Shown: in pieces, positions 1 through 11,729 of the stretch
Layout of the letters: each line of letters opens with the position of its first letter
Position numbering within the stretch: position 1 is the first letter of the stretch
Assembly (NCBI GenBank): GCA_965200925.1
Contig: OZ241738.1
Coordinates: 186,001 to 250,000 of the forward strand
Length of the DNA: 64,000 nucleotides
Source: WTGU01 sp965200925
GTDB lineage: Bacteria > Pseudomonadota > Alphaproteobacteria > UBA828
Direction: 5' to 3'
Made by a program: the position numbers and the translations under genes
Notes under the pieces: model-generated
Seen by the model: only the letters and a program-made list of their open reading frames with translations
Told to the model about the DNA's origin: nothing
The model's database searches: none

Positions 1-1
1 G

Positions 2-2157
<2,156 letters not shown>

Positions 2158-2159
2158 CG

Positions 2160-2894
2160 ATGCTCTCGCTCGCGGGCGTTTACGCCGCCTACGGCCGCAT
2201 CGAGGCGCTTCGCGGCGTCGATATGGAGGTGGGCGCGCGCGAGATCGTCGCGCTGATCGGCGCCAACGGCGCCGGCAAATCGACCACGCTCATGACCATC
2301 TGCGGCAATCCGCGGGCTGCGGCCGGACGAATCCTGTTCGACGGGCAGGACATCACGGATCGCCCGACATTTGAGATCGTGCGCCGTGGCATCGCGCACG
2401 CGCCCGAGGGCCGGCGCATCTTTCCGCGCATGACGGTGCTGGAAAATCTCCAGATCGGCGCGACCGTCGCCGGCCCGGCGCATTTCGAGGCGGACTTGGC
2501 GCGCGTGTTCGGGCTGTTCCCGATCCTGGAACGGCGGCGCCTCCAGCGGGGCGGCACGCTTTCGGGCGGCGAGCAGCAGATGCTCGCCATCGCCCGCGCC
2601 CTGATGAGTCGCCCGCGGCTGCTGCTGCTCGACGAGCCGTCGCTCGGCCTCGCGCCTCTCGTGGTACGCCGGATATTCCAGGTGATCGGCGAGATCAACG
2701 AGCGCGAGGGCACGACGATCCTCCTGGTCGAGCAGAACGCCCACCACGCGCTCGCCCTCGCGCACCGCGCCTATGTGATGGTCAACGGCCGGATCGTCCT
2801 CGGCGGCACCGGCGCCGACCTGCTGGCTCGCCCAGAGGTGCGCGCCGCCTATCTGGAGGGGGGCGCCGCCGCGCGCGCCGCCGCCGGATCGTGA
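2160..2894 (+). CDS. livF: Branched-chain amino acid ABC transporter ATPase LivF
   Basis: Second ATPase of the liv importer, 244 residues, the family's usual length. Walker A GANGAGKST near residue 37, signature LSGGEQQM near 137, Walker B LLLLDEPSLGLAP near 157 and the H-loop region LLVEQNAHHAL near 190 are all present. The ATG lies two bases after the livG stop. The stop overlaps the GTG of the DUF6867 gene. Expected to pair with LivG on the cytoplasmic face of LivH/LivM. Confidence 0.95.
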   Translation: MLSLAGVYAAYGRIEALRGVDMEVGAREIVALIGANGAGKSTTLMTICGNPRAAAGRILFDGQDITDRPTFEIVRRGIAHAPEGRRIFPRMTVLENLQIGATVAGPAHFEADLARVFGLFPILERRRLQRGGTLSGGEQQMLAIARALMSRPRLLLLDEPSLGLAPLVVRRIFQVIGEINEREGTTILLVEQNAHHALALAHRAYVMVNGRIVLGGTGADLLARPEVRAAYLEGGAAARAAAGS

Positions 2895-3256
2895 GCGCCC
2901 TGCTCGGCACCGGCGTCTGGGTCTTCGTCGCGATGACCGTGGTCATCGCCGGCACTGCGGCGTGGATGACGGGCCAGGCGCTGGCCGCGCGCTGGCGCCC
3001 GGCCTGGCAGCTTGCCCCTTGCGCGGCACTGCTCGGTGCGAGCGACCGCTTCCTGATCTACGCCCTGTTCGACGGCGACCTTCTCTCCGTGACCGGCTAT
3101 CTGATCGACACGGCCGTGATCGGCGTCGTCGCCGCGCTGGCGTTTCGCGTTACGCGGGTGCGCGGCATGACCACGCAATACCCCTGGCTCTACGCACCGC
3201 ACACGCCGTTCACCTGGCGCAGGAGAGGCGAGGAGGGGACTCGCGGCGGGCGGTGA
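2891..3256 (+). CDS. DUF6867-type small membrane protein of the liv operon
   Basis: Small hydrophobic protein of 121 residues with three predicted membrane segments (about 5-27, 38-70 and 72-95) and a basic, aromatic C-terminal tail (TTQYPWLYAPHTPFTW). This sequence type is recognised as the DUF6867 family, found at the end of liv operons in alphaproteobacteria. Its role is unknown. The GTG start overlaps the livF stop, so it is translated with the transporter. An accessory role for the permease is inferred from position only. Confidence 0.75.
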   Translation: MSALLGTGVWVFVAMTVVIAGTAAWMTGQALAARWRPAWQLAPCAALLGASDRFLIYALFDGDLLSVTGYLIDTAVIGVVAALAFRVTRVRGMTTQYPWLYAPHTPFTWRRRGEEGTRGGR

Positions 3257-3405
3257 GCCCGCCCTGTTTCCGAGGTTTTTGAGGTGCGCGGTCCTCCAGG
3301 CCCACATTCTCCGTTTTTCGCCCTTCGGGCGTCGCGGTGGTGGCCCTTACGGCGGGGGGCGTGTAGACTCCGCTTCGCCTCGGCCCCGGCTCGCGAGAAT
3401 TGGAC

Positions 3406-3933
3406 ATGACCCCGGAACTCATCGGCATCGTCGCGGTGGGTGTGGCACTGGCCGGCATCGTTCTGGTCTCGGTCCGCGGGTTGCGCGGCGAGATCAGGAG
3501 CGAGCGGGAGGAAAGAAACGCGCAGTTCGAGGTCTTGCGCGCGGAGATCAGAGCCGAGCGGGAGGAAAGGAACACACAGTTCGAGGTCTTGCGTGCGGAG
3601 ATCAAGGCCGAGCGGGAGGAAAGGAACGCACAGTTCAAGTCCTTGCGCGATGACATGAACGCGCAGTTCGAGGCCGTTCGCGGCGAGATCAAGGCCGAGT
3701 GGGAGGAAAGGAACGCACAGTTCAAGTCCTTGCGCGATGACACGAATGCGCAGTTCGAGGCCGTTCGCGGCGAGATGAGGGACATGCGTGCCGAGATGAG
3801 GGACATGCGCGCGGAGATCACGGCCATGCGGGGGGAGATGGCGGAGTTGCGGGAGCGGATGGCGCGGATCGAAGGGGTGTTCGAAGGGTTCCTGCGGCGG
3901 GAACCGGAGGCGGCGCCTGCGGCGGCGGAGTGA
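3406..3933 (+). CDS. Membrane-anchored coiled-coil protein built of tandem repeats
   Basis: Hypothetical 175-residue protein. One N-terminal hydrophobic segment (residues 5-24) is followed from residue 29 by a charged, almost certainly coiled-coil region made of near-identical repeats: two 18-residue units, two 29-residue units, then a run of short EMRDMRA-type heptads ending in MARIEGVFEGFL. The ATG at 3406 is preferred to the TTG two codons upstream. Similar anchored coiled-coil proteins are common in alphaproteobacteria, usually without known function. It lies between the liv transporter genes and their probable binding-protein gene but is separately spaced (about 150 bases after DUF6867). 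Confidence 0.6.
   Translation: MTPELIGIVAVGVALAGIVLVSVRGLRGEIRSEREERNAQFEVLRAEIRAEREERNTQFEVLRAEIKAEREERNAQFKSLRDDMNAQFEAVRGEIKAEWEERNAQFKSLRDDTNAQFEAVRGEMRDMRAEMRDMRAEITAMRGEMAELRERMARIEGVFEGFLRREPEAAPAAAE
3490..3771 (+). repeat. In-frame tandem repeats inside the coiled-coil gene
   Basis: Direct repeats read from the DNA: 54-base units at 3490-3543 and 3544-3597, then 87-base units at 3598-3684 and 3685-3771 that extend the 54-base unit with a second AQFEAVRG-type motif. All lengths are multiples of three, so copy-number change would lengthen or shorten the coil without breaking the frame. Confidence 0.85.
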
Positions 3934-3961
3934 GGCCCGCGCCCCCCGGAAAAGTCGATCG

Positions 3962-3990
3962 TTGACCCTCGATCGAGCGGGCGCCATCAT
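3962..3990 (+). promoter_or_regulatory. Candidate sigma-70 promoter before the binding-protein gene
   Basis: TTGACC at 3962-3967 and CATCAT at 3985-3990 are separated by 17 bases. The -10 hexamer sits inside a short palindrome at 3981-3995 (GCGCC-ATCAT-GGCGC) that could be an operator or a transcript hairpin. It lies 58 bases before the gene. Read by eye only; a GC-rich genome gives chance matches. Confidence 0.35.
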
Positions 3991-4047
3991 GGCGCCGTGA
4001 TGGTCGAGGCCCCGTGGGGGCGACCGACGGAGGGGAGGGAACGACTC

Positions 4048-5150
<1,103 letters not shown>

Positions 5151-5203
5151 CGCCCGCCGCCGCGCGGGGTCGACGGTCGGTTCAGCATCCGGAGGAGGTC
5201 GCC

Positions 5204-6778
5204 ATGTCCCGCGGTCCCGAGATGCCCTCCATCGCTCAGCTCGCGGAGATCGCCGCCGAATTCGGACTCGACATGTCGGCGGACGATCTTTCGCTTCAGC
5301 GGGAGGCCATGCGCGGCGCGATAACGAGCCTGCGTCATATCGACGACATGCCGGAGGAGCGCCCGGCGGTGCGCTATCCGCGTACCCCCGGCTACCGGCC
5401 GCACCCGGACGAGAACCCCTACAACGCCTGGTACTGGCGGGCCGAGGTCAAGGGCGCGCCCTCCGGGCCGCTCGCCGGCGAGGCGGTGGGCGTGAAGGAC
5501 GTCGTCTCGGTGGCCGGCCTGCCCATGATGAACGGCGCGCGGGCGCTTGAAGGCCATGTGCCCACGATCGACGCCACCATCGTCACCCGCCTGCTCGATG
5601 CCGGGGCGACGATCGTGGGCAAGACCGCCTGTGCCGATTTCTCCTTCTCCGGCGGCGGCCACACGAGCGGCTACGGCCCGGTGCGCAATCCACGCAAGCC
5701 GACCCATGCGCCCGGCGGCTCGTCGAAGGGAAGCGCCGCCGCCATCGCGGCGGGCGACGTGCGCATGGCGATCGGCGGCGACCAGGGCGGCTCGATCCGC
5801 ATCCCCGCCTCCTGGTGCGGCGTGGTCGGCCTGAAGGCGACCTACGGGCTCGTGCCCTATACCGGCTGCATGGCCATCGAGATGACCCTCGACCACATCG
5901 GCCCGATGGCCGACAACGTCGAGAATACGGCCCGTATGCTCTCGGTTCTGGCCGGCCCGGATCCGCTCGATCCCCGCCAGAGGGGAGTCGTTCCGGAGCG
6001 CTACGTGGGCGACTACATGCCGGCCGTCGGCGCGGGCTGCGAAGGAATCCGAATCGGCGTTCTCCGCGAGGGCTTCGACCAGACGGAGGAAACCTGGCCC
6101 GAGTTCCGCCTGCCGGGGAGCGAACCGGCGGTGGACGCGGCGGTGCGCGCCGCGGCGAGGCGCCTCGAGGAGCGTGGGGCTTCGGTGACGGAGCTCTCCG
6201 TGCCCGAGCACTACCACGGGTTCCGGCTCTGGTTCGCCATCGCCGCCGAGGGCGCGACCGAGTTCATGCTCAAGGGCGGCGGAGTCGGGACCGGCTGGTT
6301 CGGCTTCTACGACACCCAGCTTCTCGAACACGCTTCCCGGGCGGCGCTCACGCGCCAGAACGATTACCCGTTGACCGTGAAGAACGTCCTCCTGCTCGGC
6401 CAGTATCTCAAGCGCCACTACCACGGCACCTATTACGCGAAGGCGCAGAACCAGCGCGGCCGGCTGACCGCGGCCTACGACGCGGCGCTCCGCGAGGCGG
6501 ACGTGCTGCTGCTGCCGACCATTCCGCATCTGCCGGCGCCGATCCCCGGCCCGGACGCCGATTTCGGCGAATACATGGCGCGCGCCCTGAGCATGATCAA
6601 CAACACGCCGCAGTTCAACGTGACCGGCCATCCGGCGATCAGCGTGCCCTGCGGCGTCGCGGACGATCTGCCGATCGGCGCCATGATCGTGGGCCGCCAT
6701 TTCGACGATCTCACGGTGCTGAAGGTCGCCGACGCGCTGGAGAAGAGCGCCGACTGGCAGCGGGTTGGGAGGGGGTAG
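5204..6778 (+). CDS. Amidase (amidase signature family)
   Basis: Amide hydrolase of 524 residues. The Ser-cisSer-Lys triad is complete: Lys98 (VGVKDVV), cis-Ser173 (GGSSKGS) and nucleophile Ser197 (GDQGGSIRIP), with the family's usual spacing of 75 and 24 residues. ATG 5204 follows a perfect GGAGGAGG site. No signal peptide is visible, so it should act in the cytoplasm. It follows the binding-protein gene by 53 bases and may hydrolyse an amide or nitrile-derived substrate imported by that transporter; this link is inference. The exact substrate cannot be told from the sequence. Confidence 0.9.
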   Translation: MSRGPEMPSIAQLAEIAAEFGLDMSADDLSLQREAMRGAITSLRHIDDMPEERPAVRYPRTPGYRPHPDENPYNAWYWRAEVKGAPSGPLAGEAVGVKDVVSVAGLPMMNGARALEGHVPTIDATIVTRLLDAGATIVGKTACADFSFSGGGHTSGYGPVRNPRKPTHAPGGSSKGSAAAIAAGDVRMAIGGDQGGSIRIPASWCGVVGLKATYGLVPYTGCMAIEMTLDHIGPMADNVENTARMLSVLAGPDPLDPRQRGVVPERYVGDYMPAVGAGCEGIRIGVLREGFDQTEETWPEFRLPGSEPAVDAAVRAAARRLEERGASVTELSVPEHYHGFRLWFAIAAEGATEFMLKGGGVGTGWFGFYDTQLLEHASRAALTRQNDYPLTVKNVLLLGQYLKRHYHGTYYAKAQNQRGRLTAAYDAALREADVLLLPTIPHLPAPIPGPDADFGEYMARALSMINNTPQFNVTGHPAISVPCGVADDLPIGAMIVGRHFDDLTVLKVADALEKSADWQRVGRG

Positions 6779-6782
6779 ATTA

Positions 6783-6892
6783 GGGGATAGTGGTCGGTGG
6801 CTAGTGGTTGGTGGCTGGGAAGCTGGCCAGCCGCTGTCTCGCCCTCCCCCAGCCACCGGCCACCGGCCACTATCCACTAGCCACTATCCCAA
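6783..6892. repeat. Imperfect long inverted repeat of GTGGCTAGTGG-type units
   Basis: A left arm (about 6783-6820) made of variants of AGTGGTCGGTGGCTAGTGG is answered by a right arm (about 6845-6892) carrying the complementary pattern CCACCGGCCACTATCCAC. The arms could fold into a long imperfect hairpin between the amidase stop and the autotransporter promoter. It might end amidase transcription or be a mobile or repeat-expanded palindromic element. No T-run follows directly. Confidence 0.6.
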
Positions 6893-6901
6893 AAATTCCG
6901 C

Positions 6902-6930
6902 TTGCCCCCCCCCCCCCGTGGGCTTATGTA
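6902..6930 (+). promoter_or_regulatory. Candidate promoter with a C13 tract as spacer
   Basis: TTGCCC at 6902-6907 and TATGTA at 6925-6930 are separated by 17 bases, and most of that spacer is a run of 13 cytosines (6905-6917) which begins inside the -35 hexamer. Gain or loss of a C would change the spacing and so promoter strength, a known phase-variation design for surface proteins in other bacteria. The -10 match is only fair (three of six). Confidence 0.45.
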
Positions 6931-6969
6931 GCGTCAGCGATGACCTTGCCGAGTCGGATGGAGAGAGCG

Positions 6970-9900
6970 ATGCGTTGCGTGCGGACTTCGTTTGGTATCC
7001 CCACTTTGTTCGCCTGGGGGGGGGCGGTCGTGAGCACTGCCGTGCTGGCGCTTCTGGCGACGGCGGTTCTTCTCGCGCCGGGCGCGGCGCAGGCGCGGGA
7101 CGAGTGTGGCACTTGGTCGTCGAGCGCTACCAGCCATACCTGCTCGGACGCGGCCTATGCCAGCGGCATCCGCTACGACGCGACCGACGGTTGGGGCAAC
7201 GGCATCGCCGGCGACATCACGCTCACCGTCACCGGCGGATCGGCGACGGCGATCTCCAGCGCGGCGGCCGCCGCCTCCAACAGTTGGGGGAGCGGCATCG
7301 TCCTGCGGACCGCCCACCACGCCACCGACACGCGCACCGTCGCCCTCACGGTCGGCTCCGGCACCAACGCCGTGCGTATCACGCAGACCACAGGCACCCT
7401 CAACGCCGGCTTCGACAACACCGGCGTCGTCATCCATCACCGCGCCGCCGGCGCCTCGCCGACGACGGTGACCCTCGGCAGCGGCGTGGACATCGGCACG
7501 ATGGCCGCTCCGATGAAGCGGTCCGGCGTCCACGTGCTCGTGGAGCAGGCCGACAACACCGCCAACCACACCATCACGAGCGCCGCCGACATCTATTCCG
7601 CAGGTTTCGGCATCCTGATAGACCCCAGGGGCTCGGGCAACGTCGTGGTCACCAACTCCGGCTCCATCGTCAACGCGGCGGTGACGGGCGGAACCACCGG
7701 GAACGCAGACGGCATCCGCATCCTGGACTGGACCGGAACCCGGGGCAACGAGAGACCCGCGACCGCCACGACCACGGTCACCAACTCCGGCTCCATCTCC
7801 GTGAGTCAGGCGGGCGGAAGCGGCATCCGCGTGGACGCCGAAGGGCTCGGCCTTTACAAGACCGTCAACAGCGGCACCGTCTCGGCGACGAGCACGGCCA
7901 GCCACGGCATCTTCGTGGACGCCACCCATCACTGGGGCGCTGCCGGCTCCGAGGCCGTCGAGATCGAGAATTCCGGCGCCATCACGACCGCCGGCACGTC
8001 CACGCACGGCATCTACGTCGAAACGTATGACGGAGGGAACCCGCAAGGCAGGGGCGACGGCAACCTCGCGATCACCAACAGCGGCTCCATCTCTTCGGCG
8101 AACGCCGCCCTCCTCGTCAACTCCAACGCGGGCGATACCACCGTCAAGCATACCGGCGGCTCCCTCACCTCGACGGCCGACGACGGCATCCGGGTCCAGC
8201 AGGGCGGGACGGGCGCCGTGACGGTCGAAAGCGGCGCCGACGTCACGGCCGAAAACTACGGCATCCGCGTCCTCGGCGGTCCGACCCAAGCCGCCACCAC
8301 GGTGACGGTGGCGGTGGCCGTGGGCGTGACCACCAGGACCAACGAACCCCAGGTGACGATAGCCGCGGGCACCACCACCACCACCTACGCCACGCTGGGC
8401 GACGTCTCCGTCACGCATTCCGGCGGCGAAATCAAGGCCAAGACCGAAAGCGGCATCTGGATCCAGCAGAAGGGGGCGGACGCGACCGTCACCAGCAGTG
8501 CCGACATCACGGCCAAGAAATACGGCATCTTCGTCCTCAACGACCCGGCGCTGGCCACGGTGGCGATCGCCGCCGGCGTGACCACCAGAACCTGGTCCAA
8601 CACGGGTACCGTCTCCGTCACGCATTCCGGCGGCGACATCGAGGCCAAGACCGAGAGCGGCATCCACGCCCGGAACTCCGCCGGCAATGCGGACGCGGTG
8701 ACGGTCGACGTCACCGGCGGCTCGGTGAGCACGGAAGGCCAGAGCAAGGCGGCCGTCGCGGTCCTCCAGCGCGGAACGGGCGACGCCGTGGCCAGCCTGG
8801 CCGCTGGCGCCTCGCTGACTTCGAAGCACAACGCCGGCATCTACGCCACGCTCTCCCACGCGGCCAACGCCGCCGGGCAGGTGAGGGTCACGCAGGCGGG
8901 GACCATTGCCGCCCGCAAGGGCGTCTATGCCCGCGCCGGGCGCTTCAGCGCCGCGGGCGAGACGCGGGAGGCGGCTGCCGGCCCCGTCATCGACATCACC
9001 TGGACGGGCTCCTTCTCGCACGGCACCACGGCCAGCGTCGCCCAGAACGACGAAGGCCGCTTCCTCCCCACCAGCGTGGCGCACGCGGTCGCCATCGCCC
9101 AGGAGGTGGAGACCGAGAAGGCCATCCGCTACGGGCAGGCGGCCGGCATCGAGGCCCAGGTTCTGTCCTGGCGCCAGGTCATGACGCAGGTGGCCGGGGG
9201 CGACGATCCGGGCGTGGTGGTCACGGACGCGGCGGCGATGATGCTGGCGGGCGCCGACGGCCCGGCCATCCGCGCCGCGTTCAAGGCGGTGCTGGCCAAT
9301 GGCGACCTCGACACCATTCCCGGCGCCTCCGCCATCGAGACCGACGGCATGACGGGTCTGAGTGACGCGGAGATCAACGCGTATCTTACGGCCAACCCGG
9401 CCGTCCTCCGTAACGTCCGGGCCCAGGGCTTCTCGGAGGCGGAGAAGGCGGTGTTGCAGGCGGTGGTGACGAACACCGGGCTGGACGCCGCCCTCGACGA
9501 TGCGGACTTCTCCGACAACTACAAGACGGCGGTGAAGGCGTTTCTGAACCGCTACAACGTCGGCGACATCCGCGTCACCATGAACGGCGGTTCCATCGCC
9601 TCGCGCGGCGACGGCATCCGCGCCTACTACGCGACGCCCAATAACAAGAACGGCGCCATCGACGTCACCATCGCCGCGGGCACGACCGTCACCGGCGCCA
9701 ATGCCGGTATCTACGTGGCCAACGCGGGGATGGGCACGGACGACGTCCTGAAGCAGACCGTCACGGTGCACGGCATGGTGACGGGCGGCATGGACGCGGC
9801 GGTGCACTTGGCCGGCGGCGGCAGGCTCACGGTCGGCGCCATGGGCAAGGTGCATGCGGGTTCGTCGGGCCGCGCCATCCTGGTCAACGATCCCGGACGC

Positions 9901-11529
9901 TCGGAGGTCGTCATCCATGGCGAGGTGCGGGGCGGCGCCGGCGCGATGGCGGCGGTCGATGCCACCGGCGGCGGCAGCCTCACCGTCGGCCGGACGGGCA
10001 TGGTGAGCGCCAACGGCGCGGAGAGCGCGATCCGGAGCGATCATGGGACCGCCAGGGTGGACGGTACGGTGACGGGCGGTGCGGGCACGGGTGCGGCGCT
10101 GCATCTGACCAGCGGCGGCAGCCTCACCGTCAGCGGGACGGGCATGGTGAGCGCCGCCGGCGCGAAGAGTGCGATCCGGAGCGACCTTCCTGTGACCGCC
10201 AGGGTGGACGGCAGGGTTCGGGGCGGTACGGGGGCGGATGCGGCGGTGCATCTGCCCGGCGGCGGCAGCGTCACCGTCGGTCTGACCGGGCGCGTGGATG
10301 CCAACGGCGCGGCGAGCGCGATCCGGGGCGATGCGGCGACCGAAGTGGAGGTGGAACTCGACGGTGCTCTGACGCCGGAGACCTTGAGAAAGGCGCGGGC
10401 GCGGGTGGTTGGCCCCCTTGCCGGCGCCGGCATCAAAGGCGTGCGGTTCCTCGAGACCAGGAACGGCGAAACCACCGGCGGCTCGGTGGGCATACCCGTC
10501 GATGAGGACGGCGCGCTGGACGAGGGGGAGCTCGACCGGCTTCTGTCGCCGGGCCCGGATCAGCGGATTCCGCAGCCGGGGGATGGTTTGGCGACGTTCG
10601 ATTGCGACAAAGCGATGGACCACCGCTGCGGGCTTTACGAGGCGCTGCCATCGGTTCTGCTTGCGATGAACGGTCTGCCGACCTACGCCGAGCGCATGGC
10701 GTCGTCGCGCGACGCTGCGGGCGGTTGGGCGCGTGTGGAGAGCACGCGCGGCGCGTGGAAGGCGGAGAGTTCCGCGTGGAAGGCGGAGAGTTCGACGCGG
10801 CCCGGCGTGGCCTACGATCACAGCCGCTACGGCGTGCGCGCGGGCGTTGACGTGGCGGTAGGGGAGAAGGGTCGTCTGGGCTTTTCCCTGCACGGTCTTC
10901 GTGGTTCGGCGGAGATGGATGGGGGTACTGGCGAGGCGACGCTGACGGGGATGGGCCTTGGCGTGCATGGGACGGCGCTGTTCGGCGACGGCTTCCACCT
11001 GGACGCGCAGGCTGGTGCGACGTGGTACGACGTGGACCTTTCGTCGTCGGGCAACGGGGCGCTGGGGGACGGCGTGAAGGGTCTGGGCTACGCGCTGGGC
11101 GTTGAGATTGGTCGTCGCATGCCTGTGGAGGGCGGTGTGTTCGTGACGCCGCGCGTGGGCTTGGTACTGTCGGAGGTGGGGCTGAGCGAGTTCTCGGACT
11201 CCGTGGGGAATGTCCGCCCGCGTGTGTCGGTTGAGGACGCGCGGAGCATGACGGGCCGTGCGGGAGTGGGGGTTGAGGCTCCTGTCGGGCCAGGGGTGCT
11301 TCTGTATGGCTCGTTGGATGCGGTGCACGAGTTTTCGGAAGAGACGAGCACGTCGGTGTCGGATGCGTTGCTGACGTCGTCTGCTGCGTCGACGTCGGTT
11401 CGTGTTGGCGTGGGCGGCGCGTTTGTTCTGGATGAGAACACGTCGCTGCGCGCGGCGGCTGACTACACGGCGGGCGGCAGCGACACCAACGCCTGGGGCG
11501 GCAGCCTGAACCTCGCCGTGCGCTTCTGA
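6970..11529 (+). CDS. Autotransporter adhesin-like protein (type Va secretion)
   Basis: Very large surface protein, about 1519 residues from ATG 6970; that start has a GGAGAGAG site six bases upstream, but ATG at 6940 or 6958 is possible. A signal peptide ends near AQA at residue 37. The passenger (about 40-1230) is rich in TNSGSI, DGIRV and GSGxxVT units typical of a right-handed beta-helix, with alanine- and glycine-rich repeats near 930-1100. A linker with a duplicated WKAESS motif (about residue 1262) leads into a C-terminal beta-barrel of about 270 residues ending in phenylalanine (NLAVRF), as outer-membrane barrels do. The barrel should insert in the outer membrane and export the passenger. 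Nine G's lie in the signal-peptide codons. Ligand unknown. Confidence 0.88.
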   Translation: MRCVRTSFGIPTLFAWGGAVVSTAVLALLATAVLLAPGAAQARDECGTWSSSATSHTCSDAAYASGIRYDATDGWGNGIAGDITLTVTGGSATAISSAAAAASNSWGSGIVLRTAHHATDTRTVALTVGSGTNAVRITQTTGTLNAGFDNTGVVIHHRAAGASPTTVTLGSGVDIGTMAAPMKRSGVHVLVEQADNTANHTITSAADIYSAGFGILIDPRGSGNVVVTNSGSIVNAAVTGGTTGNADGIRILDWTGTRGNERPATATTTVTNSGSISVSQAGGSGIRVDAEGLGLYKTVNSGTVSATSTASHGIFVDATHHWGAAGSEAVEIENSGAITTAGTSTHGIYVETYDGGNPQGRGDGNLAITNSGSISSANAALLVNSNAGDTTVKHTGGSLTSTADDGIRVQQGGTGAVTVESGADVTAENYGIRVLGGPTQAATTVTVAVAVGVTTRTNEPQVTIAAGTTTTTYATLGDVSVTHSGGEIKAKTESGIWIQQKGADATVTSSADITAKKYGIFVLNDPALATVAIAAGVTTRTWSNTGTVSVTHSGGDIEAKTESGIHARNSAGNADAVTVDVTGGSVSTEGQSKAAVAVLQRGTGDAVASLAAGASLTSKHNAGIYATLSHAANAAGQVRVTQAGTIAARKGVYARAGRFSAAGETREAAAGPVIDITWTGSFSHGTTASVAQNDEGRFLPTSVAHAVAIAQEVETEKAIRYGQAAGIEAQVLSWRQVMTQVAGGDDPGVVVTDAAAMMLAGADGPAIRAAFKAVLANGDLDTIPGASAIETDGMTGLSDAEINAYLTANPAVLRNVRAQGFSEAEKAVLQAVVTNTGLDAALDDADFSDNYKTAVKAFLNRYNVGDIRVTMNGGSIASRGDGIRAYYATPNNKNGAIDVTIAAGTTVTGANAGIYVANAGMGTDDVLKQTVTVHGMVTGGMDAAVHLAGGGRLTVGAMGKVHAGSSGRAILVNDPGRSEVVIHGEVRGGAGAMAAVDATGGGSLTVGRTGMVSANGAESAIRSDHGTARVDGTVTGGAGTGAALHLTSGGSLTVSGTGMVSAAGAKSAIRSDLPVTARVDGRVRGGTGADAAVHLPGGGSVTVGLTGRVDANGAASAIRGDAATEVEVELDGALTPETLRKARARVVGPLAGAGIKGVRFLETRNGETTGGSVGIPVDEDGALDEGELDRLLSPGPDQRIPQPGDGLATFDCDKAMDHRCGLYEALPSVLLAMNGLPTYAERMASSRDAAGGWARVESTRGAWKAESSAWKAESSTRPGVAYDHSRYGVRAGVDVAVGEKGRLGFSLHGLRGSAEMDGGTGEATLTGMGLGVHGTALFGDGFHLDAQAGATWYDVDLSSSGNGALGDGVKGLGYALGVEIGRRMPVEGGVFVTPRVGLVLSEVGLSEFSDSVGNVRPRVSVEDARSMTGRAGVGVEAPVGPGVLLYGSLDAVHEFSEETSTSVSDALLTSSAASTSVRVGVGGAFVLDENTSLRAAADYTAGGSDTNAWGGSLNLAVRF
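7016..7024 (+). repeat. G9 homopolymer inside the autotransporter signal peptide
   Basis: Nine consecutive guanines encode part of Trp-Gly-Gly-Ala in the hydrophobic core of the signal peptide. A one-base slip would frameshift the protein within its first 20 codons. Confidence 0.9.
10753..10794 (+). repeat. Two 21-base direct repeats in the autotransporter linker
   Basis: Units 10753-10773 and 10774-10794 are identical except for the final base and encode AWKAESS twice, just before the beta-barrel. The unit is in frame, so copy changes would alter only the length of the linker. Confidence 0.85.
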
Positions 11530-11632
11530 CCGCTCCCGGGAGTTGCGGGCCTCCGGGTCCGCGCTCTTTCCCTCCCGCCTCCTGCGCGCGTGCAGGCGCG
11601 CACCGGAAGGCCGGCGTGTCGGGCGGGTCTCT

Positions 11633-11661
11633 TTGTGCCGGGGCCTCGAATCGGCTATATT
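11633..11661 (+). promoter_or_regulatory. Promoter of the purC operon
   Basis: TTGTGC at 11633-11638 and TATATT at 11656-11661 have the ideal 17-base spacing. The start of transcription would be near 11668, giving a leader of about 60 bases before purC. It is the only good match in the gap after the autotransporter. Confidence 0.6.
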
Positions 11662-11729
11662 GCGAACGAACTGGGCGGACGAGGCGGGCCCTCCCCGGCC
11701 GGGTGCCTCCGCTCTTGAGGATCGCACCG

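Noticed and set aside
3318..3331. Hairpin CGCCC-TTCG-like as a terminator of the liv operon
   Set aside because: The T-run lies before the stem on the plus strand, so it does not fit an intrinsic terminator in either direction.
3490..3771. Tandem repeats considered as CRISPR
   Set aside because: Repeats are contiguous, in frame and protein coding, with no unique spacers.
6934..11727. Minus-strand open frame of nearly 1600 codons opposite the autotransporter
   Set aside because: Its composition (Arg, His, Gly, Ala repeats) is that of antisense reading in GC-rich DNA, and the plus strand has a signal peptide, repeats and barrel.
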